From an uncultured Rivibacter sp. (GTDB taxonomy: Bacteria > Pseudomonadota > Gammaproteobacteria > Burkholderiales > Burkholderiaceae): a stretch of 64,000 bases of DNA. The DNA is taken from positions 6,685 to 70,684 of the forward strand of contig CAMLLU010000024.1 in NCBI GenBank assembly GCA_946480925.1, given 5' to 3'. Below the pieces are notes generated by a model. The model saw nothing but the letters and a program-made list of their open reading frames with translations, searched no databases and was not told the DNA's origin. Every line of letters starts with the position of its first letter. Positions within the stretch are counted from its first letter, which is position 1. Position numbers and translations under genes: made by a program. This document shows, one piece after another, positions 56,604-64,000 of the stretch.

Positions 56604-56604
56604 T
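56599..56604 (+). promoter_or_regulatory. -10 box (TATAAT) of the rpsO promoter
   Basis: A perfect TATAAT overlaps the aminotransferase stop codon, 145 bp before the rpsO ATG. The -35 region is not consensus. Confidence 0.55.
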
Positions 56605-56628
56605 CCGCAGCTTCCGCTCCGGCAAGGG

Positions 56629-56719
56629 GTGGAAACAGGCACGGTGCGGGTTGGTTTCACCCGTAACCGCAAGTGGAAACGAAACCGTGACGCGAGCGCT
56701 GCTTCTAGGCGACCGTGCC
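56629..56719 (+). promoter_or_regulatory. rpsO leader with long-range stem
   Basis: GGCACGGT (56638-56645) pairs with ACCGTGCC (56712-56719), enclosing a leader that also repeats GTGGAAAC (56629-56636 and 56673-56680). Autoregulation by S15 binding its own leader is known in other bacteria; here it is inference. Confidence 0.4.
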
Positions 56720-56748
56720 GGTTTCACGTATCAGGAAATCGACACATC

Positions 56749-57018
56749 ATGTCCGTCGCCGACATCAACACCGCCGAGATCATCAAAGCCAACGCCCGCG
56801 GCACCGCGGACACCGGCTCCCCCGAAGTGCAGGTCGCTCTGCTCACCGCACGCATCAACGAGCTGACCCCCCACTTCAAAGCCCACCTGAAAGACCACCA
56901 TGGTCGCCGCGGTCTGCTCAAGATGGTGAGCCGCCGCCGCAAGCTGCTGGACTACCTGAAGGACAAGGACGCCGACCGCTACACCGCGCTGATCCAGAAA
57001 CTGGGCCTGCGCAAGTAA
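56749..57018 (+). CDS. rpsO: 30S ribosomal protein S15
   Basis: 89 residues, the normal size, with the S15 core [39 protein letters not shown] and [20 protein letters not shown]. It binds 16S rRNA in the central domain. It is followed by pnp, the classic rpsO-pnp pair, but a strong terminator lies between. Its leader is long and structured. Confidence 0.98.
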   Translation: MSVADINTAEIIKANARGTADTGSPEVQVALLTARINELTPHFKAHLKDHHGRRGLLKMVSRRRKLLDYLKDKDADRYTALIQKLGLRK

Positions 57019-57034
57019 GGTCGTCGAGATGACG

Positions 57035-57082
57035 AAGAGCCTGTCTGGAGCGATCTGCGTCCAGCACAGGCTCTTTGTTTTT
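57035..57082 (+). terminator. Terminator between rpsO and pnp
   Basis: AAGAGCCTGT (57035-57044) pairs with ACAGGCTCTT (57066-57075), with an inner CTGGA/TCCAG stem, followed by TGTTTTTGG. Some read-through into pnp is usual in this locus. Confidence 0.8.
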
Positions 57083-57250
57083 GGAGCCGGACACGATGCG
57101 AGTGTGGCAGTGTCATTCCAGCGCCGCTGAACGCGGCAGTTGCGCTGGAATGGCATACCGCTCAGGTGCCGGGCTCCAGGCCAAGTGCGCGGCCCAACGC
57201 GCGCGTTTCATTGCCATGCGGCGAGCCCGCATGTGCCAACTGGAGACACC

Positions 57251-59383
57251 ATGAGCCTCTTCAACAAAGTCACCAAGACCTTCCAGTGGGGTCAGCACAC
57301 CGTCACGATGGAAACCGGCGAGATCGCTCGTCAGGCCACCGGTGCGGTGGTGGTCAACATCGACGACACCGTGGTGCTGGCCACCGTGGTGGCGGCCAAG
57401 AATGCCAAGCCGGGCCAGGACTTCTTCCCTCTGACCGTTGACTACATCGAAAAGACCTACGCCGCCGGCAAGATCCCCGGAAGCTTCTTCAAGCGTGAAG
57501 GCCGCCCCAGCGAACTCGAAACGCTGACCTCTCGCCTGATCGATCGGCCGATCCGCCCGCTCTTCCCGGAAGGCTTCTTCAACGAAGTGCAAGTGGTCGT
57601 GCACGTGTTGTCGCTCAACCCCGAAGTTGAGGCCGACATCGCCGCGCTGATCGCCTCCAGTGCCGCGCTGGCCATGTCCGGCATTCCGTTCAATGGCCCG
57701 ATCGGCGCCGCCCGAGTGGGCTACATCAACGGCGAGTACGTGCTGAACCCGGGCAAGACCCAGCAGTCCGAGTCGCGCCTGGACCTCGTGGTGGCGGGCA
57801 CCGAAGCGGCCGTGCTGATGGTCGAGTCCGAAGCCGACCAACTGCCCGAAGACGTGATGCTGGGCGCCGTGGTGTTCGGCCACGACCAAGGCAAGATCGC
57901 CATCGCCGCCATCAACGACCTGGTGCGCGAAGCCGGCAAGCCCGAGTGGGACTGGCAACCGCCTGCCAAGGATGAAAGCTTCATCACCAAGGTCACGGCT
58001 CTGGCCGAAGAGAAGCTGCGCGCGGCCTACCAGATCCGTTCCAAGCAGGCTCGCACCCAAGCGACTCGCGAGGCCTACGCCTCCGTGAAGGAAACACTCA
58101 AGGCCGAAGGTGCCGAGTTCGACGAGGTGAAGGTCGAAGGCCTGCTTTTCGAGATCGAAGCCCGCATCGTGCGCGGCCAGATCCTCGCCGGCGAGCCCCG
58201 CATCGACGGTCGCGACACGCGCACCGTGCGCCCGATCGAAATCCGCACAGGCCTGCTGCCGCGCACGCACGGTTCCGCGCTGTTCACCCGCGGCGAAACC
58301 CAGGCGGTGGTGGTGGCCACGCTGGGCACCGAACGCGATGCGCAGATCATCGACGCGCTGTCGGGTGAGTACAGCGACCGCTTCATGCTCCACTACAACA
58401 TGCCGCCGTTCGCTACTGGCGAGACGGGCCGCGTGGGCAGCCCCAAGCGCCGCGAGATCGGTCACGGCCGGCTTGCCAAGCGGGCGCTGATCCCGGTGCT
58501 GCCGGGCAAGGAAGACTTCGCCTACGCGATCCGCGTGGTGTCCGAGATCACCGAGTCGAACGGCTCCTCATCGATGGCTTCCGTCTGCGGCGGCTGCCTG
58601 GCGCTGATGGACGCCGGCGTGCCGCTGAAGGCGCACGTGGCCGGCATCGCGATGGGCCTCATCAAGGAAGGCAATCGCTTTGCTGTGCTGACGGACATCC
58701 TGGGTGACGAAGATCACCTGGGCGACATGGACTTCAAGGTGGCCGGCTCGACCACCGGCGTGACGGCCCTGCAGATGGACATCAAGATCCAGGGCATCAC
58801 GAAAGAGATCATGCAGGTTGCGCTGGCGCAGGCCAAGGAGGCGCGCATGCACATCCTCGGCAAGATGCAGGATGCAGTCTCCGGCGCCAAGACCGAGGTG
58901 TCGCAGTTCGCTCCGCGCCTGTACACGATGAAGATCAATCCGGAGAAGATCCGCGACGTGATCGGCAAGGGCGGCGCCACCATCCGCGCGCTGACCGAAG
59001 AGACCGGCACGACGATCGACATCGCTGAAGACGGCACGATCACCATCGCCTCGACCGACGCCGACAAGGCCGCGATGGCCAAGAAGCGCATCGAGGAGAT
59101 CACCGCTGAAGTCGAAGTGGGCAAGGTCTACGAAGGCCCGGTCACCAAGATCCTCGACTTCGGTGCGCTCGTGAACCTGCTGCCCGGCAAGGACGGTCTG
59201 CTGCACATCAGCCAGATCGCCCACCAGCGCGTCGAGAAGGTCACCGACTTCCTGAGCGAAGGTCAGATCGTCAAGGTCAAGGTGCTCGAGACCGACGAGA
59301 AGGGGCGCGTCAAGCTGTCGATGAAGGCGCTGCAGGAGCGCGGCGGCGAGGCGGCTGCCCAGCAACAACAACAGCAGCAGTAA
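57251..59383 (+). CDS. pnp: Polyribonucleotide nucleotidyltransferase (PNPase)
   Basis: 710 residues: two RNase PH domains (about 1-230 and 310-540, with [14 protein letters not shown] and [23 protein letters not shown] [12 protein letters not shown]), a KH domain ([20 protein letters not shown]) and an S1 domain ([20 protein letters not shown]). It degrades mRNA 3' to 5' using phosphate. ATG 57251 follows GGAGA. The C-terminus ends in seven Gln residues. Confidence 0.97.
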   Translation: MSLFNKVTKTFQWGQHTVTMETGEIARQATGAVVVNIDDTVVLATVVAAKNAKPGQDFFPLTVDYIEKTYAAGKIPGSFFKREGRPSELETLTSRLIDRPIRPLFPEGFFNEVQVVVHVLSLNPEVEADIAALIASSAALAMSGIPFNGPIGAARVGYINGEYVLNPGKTQQSESRLDLVVAGTEAAVLMVESEADQLPEDVMLGAVVFGHDQGKIAIAAINDLVREAGKPEWDWQPPAKDESFITKVTALAEEKLRAAYQIRSKQARTQATREAYASVKETLKAEGAEFDEVKVEGLLFEIEARIVRGQILAGEPRIDGRDTRTVRPIEIRTGLLPRTHGSALFTRGETQAVVVATLGTERDAQIIDALSGEYSDRFMLHYNMPPFATGETGRVGSPKRREIGHGRLAKRALIPVLPGKEDFAYAIRVVSEITESNGSSSMASVCGGCLALMDAGVPLKAHVAGIAMGLIKEGNRFAVLTDILGDEDHLGDMDFKVAGSTTGVTALQMDIKIQGITKEIMQVALAQAKEARMHILGKMQDAVSGAKTEVSQFAPRLYTMKINPEKIRDVIGKGGATIRALTEETGTTIDIAEDGTITIASTDADKAAMAKKRIEEITAEVEVGKVYEGPVTKILDFGALVNLLPGKDGLLHISQIAHQRVEKVTDFLSEGQIVKVKVLETDEKGRVKLSMKALQERGGEAAAQQQQQQQ

Positions 59384-59431
59384 GTTCACAGGGCGGGCGC
59401 GGTTCGGCGGCGCTTGCCTGGGAGTGCACAC

Positions 59432-60418
59432 ATGCGCGCGATCGAGATCTCTCAATTCGGCGCCCCCGAAGTGCTGCGACTGGTCGATCGCCCGGATCCC
59501 GTTCCGGGCGTCGATGAGGTGCTCGTTCGCGTGCGGGCATCGGGGGTGAACCGGCCAGACGTGTTCCAGCGCAAAGGCGCTTACCCGCCTCCGCCGGGGG
59601 CGTCCGACCTGCCCGGGCTTGAGGTGGCGGGAGAGATCGTCGACGGGGATGCGAAGGCGCTGGTTGCCGCTGGTTTCAAGCTGGGTGATCGCGTTTGCGC
59701 GCTGGTCTCGGGTGGGGGCTATGCCGAGCTGTGTGTCGTACCGGTGGGGCAATGCCTGCCCGTGCCTGCCGGTTTCAGCGACGTGGAGGCCGCCAGCCTG
59801 CCTGAAGCCTTCTTCACCGTCTGGTCCAACGTGTTCGAGCGCGGCCGCCTGCAGCCGGGCGAAACGCTGCTGGTGCAAGGCGGAAGCAGCGGCATTGGGG
59901 TCACTGCGATCCAGCTTGCCAAGGTACTGGGCTCGACGGTCATCGTCACGGCCGGCGACGACGTCAAGTGTGCAGCATGCCTGCAACTCGGCGCGGACCA
60001 CGCGGTGAACTACAAGACTGAAGACTTTGCGGCGGCCGTGCAGCGGCTGACGGGCGGCAAAGGCGCCGACGTCATTCTCGACATGGTGGCGGGTGGCTAT
60101 GTGGCACGCGAGCTGACTTGTCTGGCTGACGACGGGCGGCTGGTCATCATCGCGGTGCAGGGCGGCGTGAAGTCCGAGATCGATGCGGGTGCGGTGCTGC
60201 GTCGGCGTTTGACGATCACCGGCTCGACACTGCGCCCCAGACCCGTGGCTTTCAAGGCTGCCATTGCTGGGGCACTGCGCCAGAAAGTGTGGCCGCTGCT
60301 CGAATCCGGACGTGTGCGCCCGGTGATCCACCAGGTGTTCGCTGCCGCCGATGTGGCGCAAGCGCACGCTTTGATGGAGTCAAGTGCGCACGTCGGCAAG
60401 ATCGTGCTGCAGTGGTGA
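59432..60418 (+). CDS. NAD(P)H-quinone oxidoreductase (zinc-independent MDR family)
   Basis: A 328-residue medium-chain oxidoreductase of the QOR/PIG3 type. The N-terminal GroES-like part has [20 protein letters not shown] and the Rossmann domain has [18 protein letters not shown]. No zinc-binding cysteines are apparent. It probably reduces quinones or enals with NADPH. ATG 59432 has GGGAG 7 nt upstream. The pnp, qor, tpiA, secG order is conserved in Burkholderiales, so it may sit in a polycistron with tpiA (17-nt gap). Confidence 0.9.
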   Translation: MRAIEISQFGAPEVLRLVDRPDPVPGVDEVLVRVRASGVNRPDVFQRKGAYPPPPGASDLPGLEVAGEIVDGDAKALVAAGFKLGDRVCALVSGGGYAELCVVPVGQCLPVPAGFSDVEAASLPEAFFTVWSNVFERGRLQPGETLLVQGGSSGIGVTAIQLAKVLGSTVIVTAGDDVKCAACLQLGADHAVNYKTEDFAAAVQRLTGGKGADVILDMVAGGYVARELTCLADDGRLVIIAVQGGVKSEIDAGAVLRRRLTITGSTLRPRPVAFKAAIAGALRQKVWPLLESGRVRPVIHQVFAAADVAQAHALMESSAHVGKIVLQW

Positions 60419-60435
60419 AAAACGGAGAACACAAC

Positions 60436-61176
60436 ATGCGACGCAAACTGGTGGTCGGCAACTGGAAGATGCATGGCAGCCATGTCGCCAACGCCGAATT
60501 GCTGGCTGGTGTGCTGGCTGCCAAGCCCTATCTGGCCGACGTGGCGGTATGCGCCCCTTTTCCCTACCTGTCTGAGGTGGCGGTGGCGCTGACCGGCAGT
60601 CACCTGCTGTGGGGGGCGCAGGACGTCTCGGCCCATGAGCAGGGTGCTTACACCGGCGAGGTATCGGCCACCATGCTGGCCGAGTTCGGCTGCCGCTACA
60701 CCATCGTCGGGCATTCTGAGCGGCGCGCCTATCACGGCGAAAGCGATCAACTGGTGGCCGACAAGGCCAAGGCCGCGCTTGCTCATGGCGTAACGCCCAT
60801 CGTGTGTGTCGGCGAGACGCTCGCACAGCGCGAAGCCGGTGAAACCGAAATGGTGGTCAAGCGCCAGCTCTCTGCCGTGATCCACACCCTCACGCATTGC
60901 ATCGGCGAAATCGTCGTCGCCTACGAGCCCGTGTGGGCCATCGGCACAGGCAAGACGGCCACGCCAGAGCAGGCGCAAGAGGTGCACGCCCTGCTGCGCA
61001 AGCAATTGCATGCCGCGACGCCGCATGCCGGCAGCATGCGACTCCTCTATGGCGGCAGCGTGAAGCCCGACAACGCGGTGGCGCTGTTCACTCAACCCGA
61101 CATCGACGGCGGCCTCATCGGTGGGGCTTCGCTGAAGGCGGCCGACTTCGTGGCCATTTGCCGCGCCGCAGCCTGA
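60436..61176 (+). CDS. tpiA: Triosephosphate isomerase
   Basis: 246 residues with all TIM signatures: [10 protein letters not shown] at the N-terminus (Lys13-type), IVGHSERR with the catalytic His, [14 protein letters not shown] with the catalytic Glu, and [11 protein letters not shown]. It interconverts dihydroxyacetone phosphate and glyceraldehyde-3-phosphate. ATG 60436 is 17 nt after qor. Confidence 0.97.
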   Translation: MRRKLVVGNWKMHGSHVANAELLAGVLAAKPYLADVAVCAPFPYLSEVAVALTGSHLLWGAQDVSAHEQGAYTGEVSATMLAEFGCRYTIVGHSERRAYHGESDQLVADKAKAALAHGVTPIVCVGETLAQREAGETEMVVKRQLSAVIHTLTHCIGEIVVAYEPVWAIGTGKTATPEQAQEVHALLRKQLHAATPHAGSMRLLYGGSVKPDNAVALFTQPDIDGGLIGGASLKAADFVAICRAAA

Positions 61177-61216
61177 ATCGTGCGGCGCAGCCCAAAGATT
61201 TCCGGAGAAAGAAACT

Positions 61217-61603
61217 ATGCAGATGTTGATGACTGTGATGCTGGTGGTGCAGATGCTGGCCGCGCTGGCGATGATCGGCCTTGTGCTGGTCCAGCACGGC
61301 AAGGGGGCCGACATGGGGGCCTCCTTCGGCAGTGGTTCCTCAGGCAGCCTGTTTGGCGCCACGGGTAGTGCCAACTTCCTGTCGCGCTCGACGGCCGTGT
61401 GCGCCACGCTGTTCTTTGTCTGCACGCTGGTGCTGGCTTATCTGAGCAACCAGCCCGGAAGCGCCAGCGACGGCGGTAGCGTGTTGGATCGTGCGGTGAT
61501 CCCGGCGCCTGCGGCCAGTGCCGCAGCCATCCCTGGAGCGGCCAGTGACGCGGCGCCTGCCGTGCCGGCTGCCTCGGGCCCGGCACAGATTCCGACCAAG
61601 TAA
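61217..61603 (+). CDS. secG: Protein translocase subunit SecG
   Basis: 128 residues: helix 1 (about 3-25), the conserved HGKGADMGASFGSGSSGSLF loop, helix 2 (about 58-78), then an Ala/Pro-rich tail. SecG assists SecYE translocation. The long tail is typical of betaproteobacterial forms. A σ70-like promoter for the tRNA-Leu gene follows. Confidence 0.95.
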   Translation: MQMLMTVMLVVQMLAALAMIGLVLVQHGKGADMGASFGSGSSGSLFGATGSANFLSRSTAVCATLFFVCTLVLAYLSNQPGSASDGGSVLDRAVIPAPAASAAAIPGAASDAAPAVPAASGPAQIPTK

Positions 61604-61645
61604 GCACTTCAGGCATGACGCTGCTGTTGCGATGCAGCGCAGTCG

Positions 61646-61674
61646 TTGAGAGTGCTTACGAATCGGGTTAGAAT
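61646..61674 (+). promoter_or_regulatory. Sigma-70 promoter for tRNA-Leu (and nuo)
   Basis: TTGAGA (61646-61651), 17-bp spacer, TAGAAT (61669-61674): one mismatch from each consensus box. The tRNA begins about 90 bp downstream of the predicted start site. Confidence 0.65.
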
Positions 61675-61771
61675 TCAAGGCTGTTCAGTAAGCCATTCCC
61701 TCACGCAAGCTGAACGGCAGAAACGTTAAGCGCAGTCAAGCAAAGGCGCGCTTGGCGACCCTGGCAACGGG

Positions 61772-61856
61772 GCCGACGTGGTGAAATTGGTAGACACGCT
61801 ATCTTGAGGGGGTAGTGGCGAAAGCTGTGCGAGTTCGAGTCTCGCCGTCGGCACCA
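61772..61856 (+). tRNA. tRNA-Leu(GAG)
   Basis: An 85-nt type II tRNA with encoded CCA. The acceptor GCCGACG pairs with CGTCGGC, the anticodon loop TTGAGGG gives anticodon GAG (reads CUC/CUU), and a long variable arm follows. It sits between secG and nuoA, as in other Burkholderiales. Confidence 0.96.
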
Positions 61857-62073
61857 ACAGAAGAATTCCTCGGGCAGGCATCCTCATCCGGTGTGCGGCT
61901 CGAGTGCCCTGATAGCGACTTGGAGCGACGCAGGGACAAGCGGGCGCGCTGAGCGTGAATTGGAGGTGGGTTTCCGCCCGGTCACAGCAGCGCGCCTTCT
62001 TTTTGCCGGATGAAAACTCAAGCGCAGCCAAGCATCAACGAGCCACGCTAGACACAACATACGGCGCACCAGC

Positions 62074-62433
62074 ATGAGCCTTGAACAGTACCTCCCCGTC
62101 ATCTTGTTCATCCTGGTTGGCGTTGGCGTCGGCGTCGCCCCCCAGGTGCTGGGTTTCCTGCTCGGGCCACGCAAGCCCGACGCCGAAAAGAACTCCCCCT
62201 ATGAATGCGGCTTCGAGGCTTTCGAAGACGCCCGCATGAAGTTCGATGTGCGCTACTACCTGGTGGCCATCCTCTTCATCCTGTTCGACCTCGAGATCGC
62301 ATTCCTCTTCCCCTGGGCTGTGTCACTGCGCGAAATCGGCGCTACCGGCTTTTGGGCCATGATGATTTTCCTGGGCATCCTCGTCGTGGGCTTCGCCTAC
62401 GAGTGGAAGAAGGGCGCCCTGGACTGGGAATGA
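62074..62433 (+). CDS. nuoA: NADH-quinone oxidoreductase subunit A
   Basis: 119 residues, three transmembrane helices, with the conserved [20 protein letters not shown] loop. It belongs to the membrane arm at the junction with NuoB/C/D. ATG 62074 starts [12 protein letters not shown]. First gene of the nuo operon; the 217-bp leader from the tRNA shows no strong additional promoter to me. Confidence 0.97.
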   Translation: MSLEQYLPVILFILVGVGVGVAPQVLGFLLGPRKPDAEKNSPYECGFEAFEDARMKFDVRYYLVAILFILFDLEIAFLFPWAVSLREIGATGFWAMMIFLGILVVGFAYEWKKGALDWE

Positions 62434-62447
62434 CGAGGTAAGAAGTT

Positions 62448-62924
62448 ATGGGTATCGAAGGCGTCCTCAAGGAAGGTTTCATCACCACTTCGGCCGACAA
62501 GCTGATCAACTGGTCGAAGACCGGATCGCTGTGGCCGATGACCTTTGGTCTGGCCTGCTGCGCGGTGGAGATGATGCATGCAGGTGCGGCCCGCTACGAC
62601 ATCGACCGTTTCGGCATGCTGTTCCGTCCCAGCCCACGCCAGAGCGACCTGATGATCGTGGCCGGCACGTTGTGCAACAAGATGGCGCCCGCCTTGCGCA
62701 AGGTCTACGACCAGATGGCCGAACCGCGCTGGGTCCTCTCGATGGGCTCGTGCGCCAACGGTGGCGGCTACTACCACTACAGCTACTCGGTCGTGCGCGG
62801 CTGCGACCGCATCGTGCCGGTTGACGTGTACGTGCCCGGCTGCCCTCCGACCGCCGAAGCGCTGCTCTACGGCATCTTGCAGCTGCAAGCCAAGATCCGC
62901 CGCGAAAACACGATTGCCCGCTGA
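62448..62924 (+). CDS. nuoB: NADH-quinone oxidoreductase subunit B
   Basis: 158 residues; binds the N2 [4Fe-4S] cluster through Cys pairs in [13 protein letters not shown], Cys in [14 protein letters not shown] and Cys in [14 protein letters not shown]. It is the last electron donor to quinone. ATG 62448 lies 14 nt after nuoA. Confidence 0.98.
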   Translation: MGIEGVLKEGFITTSADKLINWSKTGSLWPMTFGLACCAVEMMHAGAARYDIDRFGMLFRPSPRQSDLMIVAGTLCNKMAPALRKVYDQMAEPRWVLSMGSCANGGGYYHYSYSVVRGCDRIVPVDVYVPGCPPTAEALLYGILQLQAKIRRENTIAR

Positions 62925-62936
62925 AGGCAAAGGCGC

Positions 62937-63536
62937 ATGAATCACAAACTCGACGTTCTGCAACCCGCGCTCGAGGCAGCGCTGGCCGGCAAGATCAAGA
63001 CTCTGGTGCGCGACCGCGGCGAGCTCACGCTGACTGTTGCTGCTGCCGACTATGCCGCCGTGGCGCTCTTGCTGCGCGACCACCCCGAGCTGAAATTCGA
63101 GCAGTTGCTCGACCTGTGCGGCGTCGACTACTCGACCTACAAGGACGGTGTCTATGAAGGGCCTCGCTATTGCGTGGTGTCGCATCTGCTGTCCGTTTCG
63201 CACAACTGGCGCTTGCGCCTGAAGGTGTTTGCATCCGATGACGACCTGCCCATGGTCGCCTCGGTCACCGACGTGTGGAACTCGGCCAACTGGTTCGAGC
63301 GCGAAGCCTTCGACCTGTACGGCATCGTGTTTGATGGCCATGTGGACCTGCGCCGGATCCTCACCGACTACGGCTTCATCGGCCACCCGTTCCGCAAGGA
63401 CTTCCCAGTCTCCGGCCATGTCGAAATGCGCTACGACCCCGAGCGCAAGCGCGTGATCTATCAGCCGGTGACCATCGAGCCGCGCGAGATCATTCCGCGC
63501 GTGATTCGTGAAGAGAACTACGGCGGCCTGCACTGA
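62937..63536 (+). CDS. nuoC: NADH-quinone oxidoreductase subunit C
   Basis: 199 residues, a stand-alone NuoC (30-kDa) subunit of the peripheral arm, with [20 protein letters not shown] and [18 protein letters not shown] at the conserved core. Not fused to NuoD, the betaproteobacterial arrangement. ATG 62937 is 12 nt after nuoB. Confidence 0.97.
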   Translation: MNHKLDVLQPALEAALAGKIKTLVRDRGELTLTVAAADYAAVALLLRDHPELKFEQLLDLCGVDYSTYKDGVYEGPRYCVVSHLLSVSHNWRLRLKVFASDDDLPMVASVTDVWNSANWFEREAFDLYGIVFDGHVDLRRILTDYGFIGHPFRKDFPVSGHVEMRYDPERKRVIYQPVTIEPREIIPRVIREENYGGLH

Positions 63537-63549
63537 GCACACCCCACTT

Positions 63550-64000
63550 ATGGCAGAGATCAAGAACTACACGCTGAACTTCGGCCCGCAGCACCCGGCA
63601 GCACACGGTGTGTTGCGCCTGGTGCTCGAGCTCGACGGCGAAGTGATCCAGCGAGCGGACCCGCACATCGGGCTGCTGCACCGCGCGACCGAGAAGCTGG
63701 CCGAGACGCGCACTTTCATCCAGTCGCTGCCCTACATGGACCGCCTCGACTACGTGTCGATGATGTCCAACGAGCATGCGTACTGCATGGCGATAGAGAA
63801 GCTGCTGGGCATCGAGGTGCCGCTGCGGGCCCAGTACATCCGCGTGATGTTCGACGAGATCACGCGCTTGCTGAACCACCTGCTGTGGCTGGGCGCTCAC
63901 GGGCTCGACTGCGGTGCGATGAACATCCTCATCTACTGCTTCCGTGAGCGCGAGGACCTGTTCGACGCCTATGAGGCCGTGTCCGGTGCACGCATGCATG
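63550..64000 (+). CDS. nuoD: NADH-quinone oxidoreductase subunit D, N-terminal part (cut by window edge)
   Basis: 150 residues are visible, starting [20 protein letters not shown], which holds the quinone-site HPAAHG loop, then [15 protein letters not shown]. NuoD forms the quinone cavity with NuoB. The rest lies beyond the right edge. Confidence 0.97.
   Translation, partial: MAEIKNYTLNFGPQHPAAHGVLRLVLELDGEVIQRADPHIGLLHRATEKLAETRTFIQSLPYMDRLDYVSMMSNEHAYCMAIEKLLGIEVPLRAQYIRVMFDEITRLLNHLLWLGAHGLDCGAMNILIYCFREREDLFDAYEAVSGARMH

Noticed and set aside
59360..59383. Seven-glutamine tail of PNPase as an expansion of interest
   Set aside because: Encoded by mixed CAA/CAG codons; terminal low-complexity tails are common in this protein.

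Overview
The window is GC-rich DNA from a betaproteobacterium, most likely order Burkholderiales near the Rubrivivax/Leptothrix/Rhizobacter group. The evidence is the pnp-qor-tpiA-secG-tRNA-Leu-nuoABCD order, the small Trp-rich protein beside ilvD, and the general protein resemblance. No plasmid, phage, insertion sequence, rRNA or CRISPR array is visible. This is a chromosomal segment with short GC-rich hairpin repeats scattered between and inside genes.

Layout. 1-6.3 kb: a pabB (partial), dsbB, ridA operon on the minus strand; comEC; a glyoxalase-fold protein and a PLP-dependent ammonia-lyase divergent from an Lrp-type regulator; and an AraC-type fragment. 6.5-17.1 kb: two sets of genes for transglutaminase-fold, circularly permuted ATP-grasp and alpha-E proteins, the peptide-ligase type of system. 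Each set is preceded by a sigma-54-like -24/-12 element. 17.1-25.4 kb: a hemolysin III family protein, a MltB-type lytic transglycosylase, a MoxR/DUF58/transglutaminase membrane operon, a deacetylase and an MscS channel. 25.7-34.3 kb: a secreted LPMO-chitinase fusion, a hybrid histidine kinase with its periplasmic binding protein, an SGNH hydrolase and a TonB-dependent receptor. 34.3-38.6 kb: an unusual operon of a TPP enzyme, an SDR and two degenerate citrate-synthase-fold proteins.

39-49 kb is central metabolism: class I fumarase, NhaA, acetyl-CoA synthetase, cytochrome c, IlvD with a divergent LysR, and Lgt. 49.3-53.3 kb is a nitrate ABC transporter (nrtABD order) with its ANTAR-type antiterminator nasT. 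Between nasT and nrtA the sequence shows a sigma-54 promoter, two hexaloop hairpins that match the ANTAR RNA motif, and an intrinsic terminator, so most of the regulatory circuit can be read directly. 53.3-64 kb holds tsaD, hsp20, an aminotransferase, rpsO-pnp, a quinone oxidoreductase, tpiA, secG, tRNA-Leu(GAG) and the start of the complex I operon.

Most noteworthy: (1) the nrt leader circuit; (2) the doubled transglutaminase/ATP-grasp/alpha-E locus, which lacks the usual Anbu peptidase, has sigma-54-like promoters, and carries a divergent duplication of the alpha-E 5' end around a hairpin repeat; (3) the TPP/SDR/paired citrate-synthase-like operon, whose product I cannot name.
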